Shown: positions 1 through 5,660 of the stretch, piece after piece
Numbering within the stretch: the stretch's first letter is position 1
Layout: each line of letters opens with the position of its first letter
From: Oxalobacteraceae bacterium
GTDB lineage: Bacteria > Pseudomonadota > Gammaproteobacteria > Burkholderiales > Burkholderiaceae_D
NCBI GenBank assembly: GCA_003132085.1
Contig: PKWO01000287.1
Location: forward strand, 1-5,660
Length of the DNA: 5,660 bases
Direction: 5' to 3'
Notes under the pieces: generated by a model
Database searches by the model: none
Told to the model about the DNA's origin: nothing
What the model saw: only the letters and a program-made list of their open reading frames with translations
Translations under genes and position numbers: made by a program

Positions 1-1418
1 GCAAGATGCGCAGCAAACACCTGTCATTCTCGCAAGTGCTGGACGTATACGGTTTTCGTATTGTGGTCGACAGCTTTGCCAATTGCTACGTGGCGCTGGG
101 AACCCTGCATGCGCTTTACAAACCGATGCCGGGCAAGTTCAAGGACTACATCGCCATCCCCAAGCTGAACGGCTATCAGTCACTGCATACGACTCTGGTC
201 GGCCCGTATGGCACGCCGGTTGAATTCCAGGTGCGTACGCAGGAAATGCATCGCGTCGCCGAATCGGGTGTGGCCGCGCACTGGCTGTATAAGAATGAAG
301 AAGGCGGCATCGGCGATTTGCAGCAACGTACCCATGCATGGCTGCAGTCCTTGCTCGACATTCAAAAGCAAACCGGCGATTCGGCGGAATTTCTCGAACA
401 TGTCAAGGTCGACCTGTTCCCCGATTCGGTTTATGTATTTACCCCGAAATCGAAGATCATCGCGTTGCCGCGCGGCGCCACCGCACTCGATTTCGCTTAC
501 ACCATCCATACCGATATCGGCGCTCATACCATTGACGTCAAGATCAATCATGAGCAGGCGCCGTTGCGCACCGAATTGCACAATGGCGACATCGTCGAAA
601 TTATTACCTCGCCGACTTCGCGCCCAAGCCCCAACTGGCTCACTTTCGTGCGTACCGGCAAGGCCCGTTCGGCGATCCGTCACCACTTGCGCACGATCAA
701 TCTGACCGAATCGACGGAGCTCGGCAAGCGCCTGCTATCTCAGGCAATGGTCGCGCTTCAACTCGATCCGGGGTTGCCGGACACGCTGGCCGAAAGATTG
801 CTGAATGAGTCCAGCGCCAAATCGCTGGAGGAATTGTACGCCGACATCGGCGTCGGCAAACGCATGGCGGCGCTGGTTGCGCGGCATGTGCTCGGCCTGG
901 TGGAAGGCGATCCGACACTGCATGCGCCGCCAAATGATGCCAACAGCAACGCAAAACCCAACAAGCTGGACCCGGTCATTATTTATGGCAGCGAAGGCGT
1001 GGCGGTCCAACTCGCGCCTTGTTGCCTGCCGATACCGGGCGACGACATCATCGGCCAATTGAAGCGCGATCAGGGGATTACCGTGCATACGCTGGATTGC
1101 GAAACCGCTCGGCGTCAGCGCACCAAGGAGCCGGACCGGTGGATCGACGTGGTGTGGGGTTCGGACTTGAACCGCCGTTTCGATTGCCGCATCATGCTGC
1201 TGCTGAAGAATGAACGAGGCGTGCTGGCCCGCGTTGCCGCTGAAATCGGCGAATCCGACGCGAATATCACGTTCGTTGGCATGGACGATGACAAAGATCA
1301 ATTACTTACGCAGTTACGGTTTACCGTGCAGGTCGAAGACCGCATCCATCTGGCGCGCCTGATGCGCAATGTACGGCGCATACCAGGTGTTACGCGTTTA
1401 TTGCGCGAACGTAGCTAA
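1..1418 (+). CDS. spoT: Bifunctional (p)ppGpp synthetase/hydrolase SpoT, 5'-truncated
   Basis: SpoT makes and degrades (p)ppGpp, the stringent-response alarmone, in the cytoplasm. The left edge cuts the gene: the frame is open from base 3 (AAG, Lys), so the ATG at 6 is internal. The N-terminal HD hydrolase domain and the RxKD region are outside the window. Numbering from that Met, the end of the synthetase domain is present: LDVYGFR (D13, metal-binding position), NGYQSLH (Y57, substrate-stacking position) and VEFQVRT (E73, catalytic position). A TGS domain follows at about 135-200 (VYVFTPK, H168 in AYTIHTD), then a helical region, a conserved-cysteine region (APCCLPIPGDD, C339/C340; HTLDC, C365), and a C-terminal ACT domain at about 395-468. 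The stretch NWLTFVRTGKARSAIRHHL after the TGS matches SpoT/Rel better than monofunctional RelA. About 470 of roughly 700-750 usual residues are visible, ending in TAA. In Burkholderiales the upstream genes are often gmk and rpoZ; that cannot be seen here. Confidence 0.96.
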   Translation, partial: KMRSKHLSFSQVLDVYGFRIVVDSFANCYVALGTLHALYKPMPGKFKDYIAIPKLNGYQSLHTTLVGPYGTPVEFQVRTQEMHRVAESGVAAHWLYKNEEGGIGDLQQRTHAWLQSLLDIQKQTGDSAEFLEHVKVDLFPDSVYVFTPKSKIIALPRGATALDFAYTIHTDIGAHTIDVKINHEQAPLRTELHNGDIVEIITSPTSRPSPNWLTFVRTGKARSAIRHHLRTINLTESTELGKRLLSQAMVALQLDPGLPDTLAERLLNESSAKSLEELYADIGVGKRMAALVARHVLGLVEGDPTLHAPPNDANSNAKPNKLDPVIIYGSEGVAVQLAPCCLPIPGDDIIGQLKRDQGITVHTLDCETARRQRTKEPDRWIDVVWGSDLNRRFDCRIMLLLKNERGVLARVAAEIGESDANITFVGMDDDKDQLLTQLRFTVQVEDRIHLARLMRNVRRIPGVTRLLRERS

Positions 1419-1422
1419 GCCT

Positions 1423-1980
1423 CTACCGGGGCGCCGGATAAGTTACTGCGAGTATTTGCAATTCTTCCATTCCGGCCGGCGTCTGCAGGCTCACTGAATC
1501 TCCTTCATGCGCCTTCGTCAGCGCGCGCGCGACCGGCGAAACCCAACTGATCTTGCCATTCAAAGGATCGAGTTCGTCAATGCCGAGTATGGTCACCGTA
1601 TGCTGCAGGCCGGCCTGATTCTCGTAAGTTACCGTAGCGCCGAAAAATATCTGGTCGCTGCCAAAATGGACGCTCGGATCGACCACTTCGGCCAAATCCA
1701 TCCGCTTGGTCAGGAAGCGGATGCGGCGGTCGATTTCACGCAAGCGCCGCTTACCGTAAATATAGTCGCCGTTTTCCGAGCGGTCGCCGTTGGAGGCCGC
1801 CCAATGGACGATGCGCACCACCTCCGGCCGCGCGACATCAATCAGTTGCAGCAGCTCGTCCTTGATGCGCTGGTAACCTTGCGGCGTGATGTAATTTTTT
1901 GCGCCGGCTGGAATTGCCGGCAACGCGGCATCCGACTCGTCGTCGTCGTCGTCGCTTTCCTTCACGAATGCTTTATTCAT
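1423..1980 (-). CDS. greB: Transcription elongation/cleavage factor GreB
   Basis: GreB enters the secondary channel of RNA polymerase and stimulates cleavage of backtracked RNA so elongation can resume. The 185-residue protein has the N-terminal coiled coil at about 30-100 and the C-terminal FKBP-like domain at about 105-183. The coiled-coil tip carries the conserved acidic pair in NGDRSENGDYIYGKRRL (D66 and E69); the YIYGKRRLREIDRR signature separates GreB from GreA. The usual E. coli-type protein is about 158 residues and begins near NYITPQGY, so here there is an extension of about 27 residues containing a run of five Asp (10-14), a tail I recall from other betaproteobacterial GreB proteins. 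The ATG is the earliest possible start: an in-frame TAG lies one codon upstream. No clear Shine-Dalgarno sequence precedes it. The stop (TAG) is 4 bp from the stop of the convergent spoT. With 51 bp to the EAL-HDOD gene upstream, co-transcription is plausible. Confidence 0.95.
   Translation of the reverse strand: MNKAFVKESDDDDDESDAALPAIPAGAKNYITPQGYQRIKDELLQLIDVARPEVVRIVHWAASNGDRSENGDYIYGKRRLREIDRRIRFLTKRMDLAEVVDPSVHFGSDQIFFGATVTYENQAGLQHTVTILGIDELDPLNGKISWVSPVARALTKAHEGDSVSLQTPAGMEELQILAVTYPAPR
1937..1954. repeat. Trinucleotide repeat (TCG)6 in the greB 5' end
   Basis: Six perfect TCG units on the plus strand. On the coding (minus) strand, GAC codons here encode the Asp run at GreB residues 10-14. 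The identical codon choice makes this a true DNA repeat as well as an amino-acid repeat, so slippage would add or remove Asp residues in frame without breaking the gene. Confidence 0.85.
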
Positions 1981-2031
1981 ATGCTATTCGCGCGTTTGCA
2001 TGGGACGCTCATTGCACCTGCCCTACGCGCT

Positions 2032-3399
2032 TCAGGAACTGCGCGCGACGCTGTCGCTCCACTCAAACGCTGCGACCTCCATCTCAACCATGTCATCGCT
2101 CGTCAAGTTCAATTTTCGCAGCGCCGGCCTCAACATGGGGCCGGATTCCTGTACCCGCTCTATGTATTCGACCAGTTTGAGCATATCGCCGAACACGCCT
2201 TGCCGCGACAGCAGCGCATCGCGCACCTCGGCGGCAACCGGCATCTGCTCCAGTATATTCTCCATCGGCAAACTGAACAACGTGTCCATCAAGGACATGA
2301 TACCGACCGTAAAAGCTCGGTCGGCCATGCCGCGCTCACCGGGATTCACTCTCTGTGCCATCAGCTCCAGCAATTTGCCGCGCGTGGTTGCCAACAGCAA
2401 CAGCGGTGAAATGGTGTGGCGCGTCTTATCGGATTCCGCATACAACATGATCTGCAGCCAGCGATACAACTGGCGCCGGCCAAGCACGTTTAGCGCCTGT
2501 GCCAACGAATCTATCGGATGAATGACACCCTCGGCAGGCGTATTGACCAGGCGCAGCAAGGTAAGCCCCAGCGCAGCGTTGTGCTTGATGCTCCGCTCCA
2601 ATACCGAGGTGTCGGCATCGGCGTCCAGTTGCGCGATGATCTGCATGATCGCCACTTGAGACGGCGCCAATTTTTTGCCGGTCATGATGACCGGCTTGGC
2701 AAAATAATAACCTTGAAAATAATCGAATCCAAGTGATAGACAAAAGTTGAATTCCTCGATGTTCTCGACTTTTTCAGCTATCGTTCGTTTACCGGCATCC
2801 TTGAAACGGCTATGCAAAGCGGGAATGTCTTCACGCTTCATGTCTGCAATATCGATCTTGATGATGTCGACATAAGGCAGCAATTGACGCAGTTCCTCGG
2901 TTTCCTCAACGATGTCATCCAGTGCGAATTTGTACCCGGAATCTCTCAACGCGACCACCCGTGCGACGACTTCAGGAGTTACCTTAACGGTTTCGAGTAT
3001 CTCCAGAATAACCTTGTGGCAAGGCAGAAATTTGACGAAGTCACTCATCAACACCGCCTCGTCAATGTTGAAAAAGCCGAGCGAGCCGCCGATCACGTTT
3101 TCCAGGCCAAGCTCGGACGCATGAGCGATCACCGAGGCGGTCGCCGACAAATCGTCGACGACATTTGCCGTGTCGCTGCCTGCACGGCGAAACAACAGCT
3201 CATAGGCGTACAGCCCCTGATCGCGATTCAATATCGGCTGTCGCGCAAGGAAGAACTCTTCCGCCCGCGTTGAAGGAAGTGCAGTATCGAGATTGATATC
3301 AGAAATCATATAGATATTTGCCGCCAGCTCATTATTCGGAAAACCGCCTGCCAACTCTTGCCGCCGGCTGGTGCGCATTGTTTTGCGCGGATCGGCCAC
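2032..3399 (-). CDS. EAL-HDOD signalling protein (c-di-GMP phosphodiesterase-like, YuxH/CdgJ type)
   Basis: A cytoplasmic protein of up to 455 residues with an EAL domain at about 49-240 and an HDOD domain at about 245-440; no signal peptide or membrane segment is seen. EAL landmarks: FLARQPI (50-56), YELLFR with ELL for EAL (E67), FFNID (N111), LEILE (E133), FALDDI (D161, D162), IIKID (K181, D183), AEKVE (E209, E212) and FQGYYFAKP (Q229). Most metal and catalytic positions are kept, but the loop usually reading DFGTG is DIVEE and AEGVE is AEKVE, so phosphodiesterase activity is uncertain. Related EAL-HDOD proteins such as Vibrio CdgJ influence motility; the role here is inferred only at family level. 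Start: the first in-frame codon chosen is GTG at 3399 (CAGG 5-8 bases upstream). ATG at 3378 (codon 8) and ATG at 3309 (codon 31) are alternatives. The last gives about 425 residues, nearer the family length, and the first 30 residues have no recognisable domain. Stop is TGA. Confidence 0.9.
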   Translation of the reverse strand: MADPRKTMRTSRRQELAGGFPNNELAANIYMISDINLDTALPSTRAEEFFLARQPILNRDQGLYAYELLFRRAGSDTANVVDDLSATASVIAHASELGLENVIGGSLGFFNIDEAVLMSDFVKFLPCHKVILEILETVKVTPEVVARVVALRDSGYKFALDDIVEETEELRQLLPYVDIIKIDIADMKREDIPALHSRFKDAGKRTIAEKVENIEEFNFCLSLGFDYFQGYYFAKPVIMTGKKLAPSQVAIMQIIAQLDADADTSVLERSIKHNAALGLTLLRLVNTPAEGVIHPIDSLAQALNVLGRRQLYRWLQIMLYAESDKTRHTISPLLLLATTRGKLLELMAQRVNPGERGMADRAFTVGIMSLMDTLFSLPMENILEQMPVAAEVRDALLSRQGVFGDMLKLVEYIERVQESGPMLRPALRKLNLTSDDMVEMEVAAFEWSDSVARSS

Positions 3400-3412
3400 G
3401 TCGCCTGACAGT

Positions 3413-3418
3413 ATTGTA
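3413..3418 (-). promoter_or_regulatory. Possible -10 element upstream of the EAL-HDOD gene
   Basis: The minus strand reads TACAAT, five of six matches to the sigma70 -10 consensus, in the 144-bp spacer after rlmJ. No good -35 is present 16-18 bases upstream. A transcript would start near 3406, only about 6 bases before the GTG at 3399. That leaves no room for a ribosome site for the GTG and would favour the ATG at 3378 or 3309. The call is inference from one hexamer. Confidence 0.25.
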
Positions 3419-3543
3419 CTTTCTCTTTCGCCGCGCGTCCCTATTTTGACGTCTTGCGGTCATGCCGGGCTCAACCGGTGTGGCGAGTCGCGCTAAGTGA
3501 AAAAGATGATGGGCTTTTGCGTCAGCGCCAGCGCCGGCAAAAC

Positions 3544-4461
3544 CTAAACCCGCCGGGTTCCAGTATAGCGCGCAACGGTCTGCCCGGACTCCAGCGTAAA
3601 ACCGGCTCCGCTATCGGTTCCCAGCGTAGCGACCAAATAGGGCATCAAGTCGCGCAACACCGGTTCCAATGTCCACGGCGGATTCAGCACGAACATGCCG
3701 CTGCTGTGCAGGCCGAATCCATCCGGCGACGGCGTGCTGATCGACAACGTGACATTGAGCCAGCCGTTGGCGGACAGGCGCTTGAGTTGGTCGGGAAACT
3801 GGCGCGACTCCATCCGCTGCAGCACCGGATACCATACCGCATACGTACCGGTCGCAAAACGCTGCAAGGCGTCGGTCAGGGTATCCTTGACCCGCCGGTA
3901 ATCGCCCTTGTCTTCATATGGCGGATCAATCAGAACCAGTCCGCGGCGCGACGGCGGCGGCAGCAATGCCTTGAGGCCCAAAAAACCGTCGGTCTTTTGA
4001 ATCATCACGCGTTTGCCGCGCGTGGTGGGCCGTTGCCCTTGCGCGGCCGCATGCGCTTCGAGTTTGCGGAAGTTTTCACTCAGGATTTTGCTGTCACTGG
4101 GATGCAGCTCGAACAGACGCAAACGATCCGCCTCGCGCATGACCTTGTCCGCACAGTAGGGAGAACCCGGGTAATAGCGCATCTTGCCGCTCGGATTGAG
4201 CGACTTGATCAGTTGCACATATTCAGCCACAGGAGGCGGCAGGTCCTTGCGCTCCCACAATTTGCTGATCCCGGTTTCATATTCGGCATTCTTCGCCGCA
4301 TAACCATCGTCCAGTGCATACACGCCGGCACCAGCATGCGTGTCGATGTACATATAAGGGGTGTCTTTTTGATTCATGTAGCGCAGCAGTTGAATCGTGA
4401 CGATGTGTTTCAGTACATCAGCGTGATTGCCCGCGTGAAAGGCATGGCGGTAACTCAGCAT
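3544..4461 (-). CDS. rlmJ: 23S rRNA (adenine(2030)-N6)-methyltransferase RlmJ
   Basis: RlmJ uses S-adenosylmethionine to methylate N6 of A2030 (E. coli numbering) in 23S rRNA. The N-terminus is the family signature LSYRHAFHAGNHADVLKH, containing Y4, H6 and K18, residues I recall as functionally important in the E. coli enzyme. IDTHAGAG (39-46) is the SAM-binding motif I of a Rossmann fold. The catalytic motif IV is DPPY at 179-182. The C-terminal part (GMFVLNPPW at about 255-263) is also typical. At 305 residues it is longer than the roughly 280 of E. coli. About 15 extra residues lie before DPPY, probably in the stretch at about 137-151 (AHAAAQGQRPTTRGKR), and the rest in the C-terminal tail. 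The ATG is placed by the signature at residue 2; no good Shine-Dalgarno site precedes it (CCCCT abuts the ATG). The aceA terminator lies upstream on the same strand, so rlmJ probably has its own promoter. Confidence 0.95.
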   Translation of the reverse strand: MLSYRHAFHAGNHADVLKHIVTIQLLRYMNQKDTPYMYIDTHAGAGVYALDDGYAAKNAEYETGISKLWERKDLPPPVAEYVQLIKSLNPSGKMRYYPGSPYCADKVMREADRLRLFELHPSDSKILSENFRKLEAHAAAQGQRPTTRGKRVMIQKTDGFLGLKALLPPPSRRGLVLIDPPYEDKGDYRRVKDTLTDALQRFATGTYAVWYPVLQRMESRQFPDQLKRLSANGWLNVTLSISTPSPDGFGLHSSGMFVLNPPWTLEPVLRDLMPYLVATLGTDSGAGFTLESGQTVARYTGTRRV

Positions 4462-4507
4462 AGGGGATATCTATCTCGGCAAGGAGAAACAGCGTGGGCG
4501 AACCCGT

Positions 4508-4513
4508 ATTTTA
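4508..4513 (-). promoter_or_regulatory. Possible -10 element for rlmJ
   Basis: The minus strand reads TAAAAT (five of six to the -10 consensus) 46 bases upstream of the rlmJ ATG. TTGACG occurs only 11 bases upstream of it, too close to be its -35, and the position 17 bases upstream is a poor -35. A promoter is expected here because the aceA terminator separates rlmJ from aceA, but this exact site is a weak call. Confidence 0.25.
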
Positions 4514-4525
4514 ACCATTTCCCGC

Positions 4526-4544
4526 GTCAATAGACGTGATTGAC
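4526..4544. repeat. Inverted repeat GTCAAT-N7-ATTGAC upstream of rlmJ
   Basis: Perfect 6-bp arms separated by 7 bp, lying over the position where the -35 region of the proposed rlmJ promoter would fall. Dyads with 6-bp arms and free spacing are expected about once by chance in a spacer of this length, so an operator role is only a suggestion. Confidence 0.3.
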
Positions 4545-4601
4545 CATAGGTGTTCGCATTTATCGACAAACGGAGCGAACTTGCTCGCCGAATTTATCTT
4601 T

Positions 4602-4617
4602 ATTGCAATATTGTAAT
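4602..4617. repeat. AT-rich imperfect palindrome between the aceA terminator and rlmJ
   Basis: ATTGCAATATTGTAAT agrees with its own reverse complement at 14 of 16 positions. It contains two perfect 8-bp palindromes (ATTGCAAT and CAATATTG) and starts just beyond the T-tract of the aceA terminator. It could be a protein-binding site or simply AT-rich spacer DNA; no known operator is recognised. Confidence 0.3.
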
Positions 4618-4621
4618 CGTC

Positions 4622-4651
4622 AAAAAAAACCGCACCCTTTTGGGGGTGCGG
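4622..4651 (-). terminator. Rho-independent terminator of aceA
   Basis: On the minus strand an 8-bp perfect GC-rich stem, CCGCACCC paired with GGGTGCGG around a 6-base loop (CCAAAA), is followed directly by eight T residues. It lies 65 bp after the aceA stop codon and in the right orientation. No gene enters from the left on the plus strand, so it serves aceA and insulates rlmJ from it. Confidence 0.93.
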
Positions 4652-4695
4652 CGTCTCTTTCGCGAATCTATGCACTATCCGTGCTTTTCTTTTCG

Positions 4696-4707
4696 GCAAC
4701 CGGTTGC
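4696..4707. repeat. Perfect 12-bp palindrome in the aceA 3' untranslated region
   Basis: GCAACCGGTTGC is its own reverse complement and lies 9 bp beyond the aceA stop, ahead of the terminator. In RNA it could form only a 4-bp stem with a CCGG loop. It has no T-tract and is not itself a terminator. Its role is unknown and may be none. Confidence 0.4.
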
Positions 4708-4716
4708 GCTATTGGC

Positions 4717-5660
4717 TTAGGCAACTTTCTTTTCGAAGAATTGCTCGTCTTCGGTCGAACCGTGCAGCGCGGTGGTCGACGATTGGCCTTGTTGTATCGC
4801 TTGGGTAACCGCATCGAAATAACCGGTACCGACTTCACGCTGATGCTTGACCGCCGTAAAGCCTCTATCGGCAGCGGCAAATTCAGCTTCTTGCAACTCG
4901 ACGAACGCCGACATATTGTTGCGGGCATAACCGTGCGCCAGGTTGAACATCGAATAATTCAAAGCATGGAAACCAGCCAGGGTAATGAACTGGAACTTGT
5001 AGCCCATCGCACCCAGCTCTTTTTGGAATTTGGCGATGGTCGCATCGTCCAGATTTTTCTTCCAGTTGAACGAAGGCGAGCAGTTATACGCCAGCATCTT
5101 GCCGGGGAACTTGGCATGCACCGCGTCGGCAAACTTCTTGGCAAAAGCCAAATCCGGCTTGCCTGTTTCACACCATACCAAGTCCACATATGGCGAATAA
5201 GCCAGTGCGCGTGAAACCGCTTGATCGAGTCCGGGACGGGTCTTGAAAAAGCCTTCGACCGTGCGCTCGCCGGTACAGAATGCCTTGTCGTTGGCGTCCA
5301 CATCCGACGTCAATAGATCCGCCGCTTCGGCATCGGTACGCGCAATCACCAGAGTCGAGGTGCCCATCACGTCGGCTGCCAGACGCGCCGCATTCAGTTT
5401 CTCCACCGCTTCACGGGTAGGCACCAACACTTTGCCGCCCATGTGTCCGCATTTCTTGACCGATGCCAGTTGATCTTCGAAGTGAACGCCGGCAGCGCCC
5501 GCATCGATCATCGACTTCATCAATTCATAGGCATTCAACACACCGCCGAAACCGGCTTCAGCATCGGCCACGATAGGTGCGAAGAAATCAATATCGTTTT
5601 TGCCTTCCGACCATTGAATCTGATCTGCGCGCTGGAAGGTGTTGTTGATGCGCTTGACCA
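4717..5660 (-). CDS. aceA: Isocitrate lyase AceA, N-terminus beyond the right edge
   Basis: AceA cleaves isocitrate to glyoxylate and succinate, the first step of the glyoxylate shunt used for growth on acetate and fatty acids. The reading frame is open to the window edge (first full codon GTC at 5658, VKRINNTFQRADQIQW), so the gene is truncated by the window and the GTG at 5571 is an internal Val, not a start. About 313 residues are visible against 434 in E. coli, so about 120 N-terminal residues are missing. Numbering from the first visible Val: VADAEAGFGG at 30-39 (metal-binding D32 and E34), HFEDQ at 59-63, the signature KKCGHMGGK with catalytic C70, and the substrate-binding YNCSPSFNWKK at about 191-201. 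All expected residues seen are intact. The C-terminus (GSTEDEQF followed by FEKKVA) is slightly longer than in E. coli. The stop is TAA, and an intrinsic terminator follows 65 bp later. Confidence 0.97.
   Translation of the reverse strand, partial: VKRINNTFQRADQIQWSEGKNDIDFFAPIVADAEAGFGGVLNAYELMKSMIDAGAAGVHFEDQLASVKKCGHMGGKVLVPTREAVEKLNAARLAADVMGTSTLVIARTDAEAADLLTSDVDANDKAFCTGERTVEGFFKTRPGLDQAVSRALAYSPYVDLVWCETGKPDLAFAKKFADAVHAKFPGKMLAYNCSPSFNWKKNLDDATIAKFQKELGAMGYKFQFITLAGFHALNYSMFNLAHGYARNNMSAFVELQEAEFAAADRGFTAVKHQREVGTGYFDAVTQAIQQGQSSTTALHGSTEDEQFFEKKVA

Noticed and set aside
735..1301. 188-codon minus-strand open frame inside spoT
   Set aside because: It is antisense to the conserved cysteine and ACT region of SpoT and has no family features.
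1426..1437. CCGG-GGCG-CCGG as a bidirectional terminator for spoT and greB
   Set aside because: The stem is only 4 bp and no T-tract follows on either strand.
1507..2409. 300-codon plus-strand open frame across greB and the EAL-HDOD gene
   Set aside because: It spans two recognised genes and the gap between them on the opposite strand and resembles no protein family.
3490..3543. Possible rlmJ terminator after its stop
   Set aside because: On the minus strand only a 5-bp AAAAG/CTTTT stem with an 8-base loop and short GC pairings are present, with no strong stem followed by a T-tract.
3454..4533. 359-codon plus-strand open frame antisense to rlmJ
   Set aside because: It lies almost wholly opposite the strongly supported rlmJ, is rich in Arg/Gln/His as expected from reading GC-biased codons backwards, and shows no domain or ribosome site.
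4541..4565. Plus-strand TTGACC as a -35 element
   Set aside because: No acceptable -10 lies at 16-18 bp spacing and no plus-strand gene follows.
4511..4699. 62-codon minus-strand open frame between aceA and rlmJ
   Set aside because: It contains the whole aceA terminator hairpin and T-tract, so it would not be transcribed as a message from aceA; no ribosome site or homology is seen.
1..5660. Mobile element, CRISPR array, tRNA/rRNA gene or phage remnant
   Set aside because: No transposase, regular repeats, terminal inverted repeats or tRNA-like fold was seen. All five genes are chromosomal housekeeping or signalling genes with similar composition.

Overview
The window reads as an ordinary, densely coded piece of a betaproteobacterial chromosome. 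It is moderately GC-rich, and the proteins look most like Burkholderiales, possibly the Oxalobacteraceae (Herminiimonas/Herbaspirillum-like). That placement is inferred from remembered protein similarity and gene order, not from a search. There is no mobile element, RNA gene, CRISPR array or clear pseudogene. Both edges cut through genes.

Layout: (1) 1-1418, plus strand: the C-terminal two thirds of a SpoT-type (p)ppGpp synthetase/hydrolase. (2) 1423-1980, minus strand: greB, convergent with spoT, with only 4 bp between the two stop codons. (3) 2032-3399, minus strand: a c-di-GMP-type EAL domain fused to an HDOD domain; the EAL active site is partly degenerate. (4) 3400-3543: a spacer of 144 bp with a possible -10 box. 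(5) 3544-4461, minus strand: rlmJ, a 23S rRNA adenine-N6 methyltransferase. (6) 4462-4716: 255 bp without a gene, holding a possible rlmJ promoter, several small dyads and the strong intrinsic terminator of aceA. (7) 4717-5660, minus strand: the C-terminal part of aceA (isocitrate lyase), whose start lies beyond the right edge.

Four of the five genes run leftward. aceA is closed off by its own terminator, so rlmJ probably has its own promoter. The EAL-HDOD gene and greB are 51 bp apart on the same strand with no visible terminator between them, so they may be co-transcribed. By theme, spoT and greB both act on RNA polymerase output: ppGpp works through RNA polymerase with DksA, and GreB enters the same secondary channel. 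The EAL-HDOD protein belongs to c-di-GMP signalling, rlmJ to ribosome modification, and aceA to the glyoxylate shunt. I found no convincing undescribed system. The points most worth a second look are the altered EAL catalytic loop, the side-by-side ppGpp and c-di-GMP genes, the acidic N-terminal tail of GreB, and the small dyads between rlmJ and aceA.
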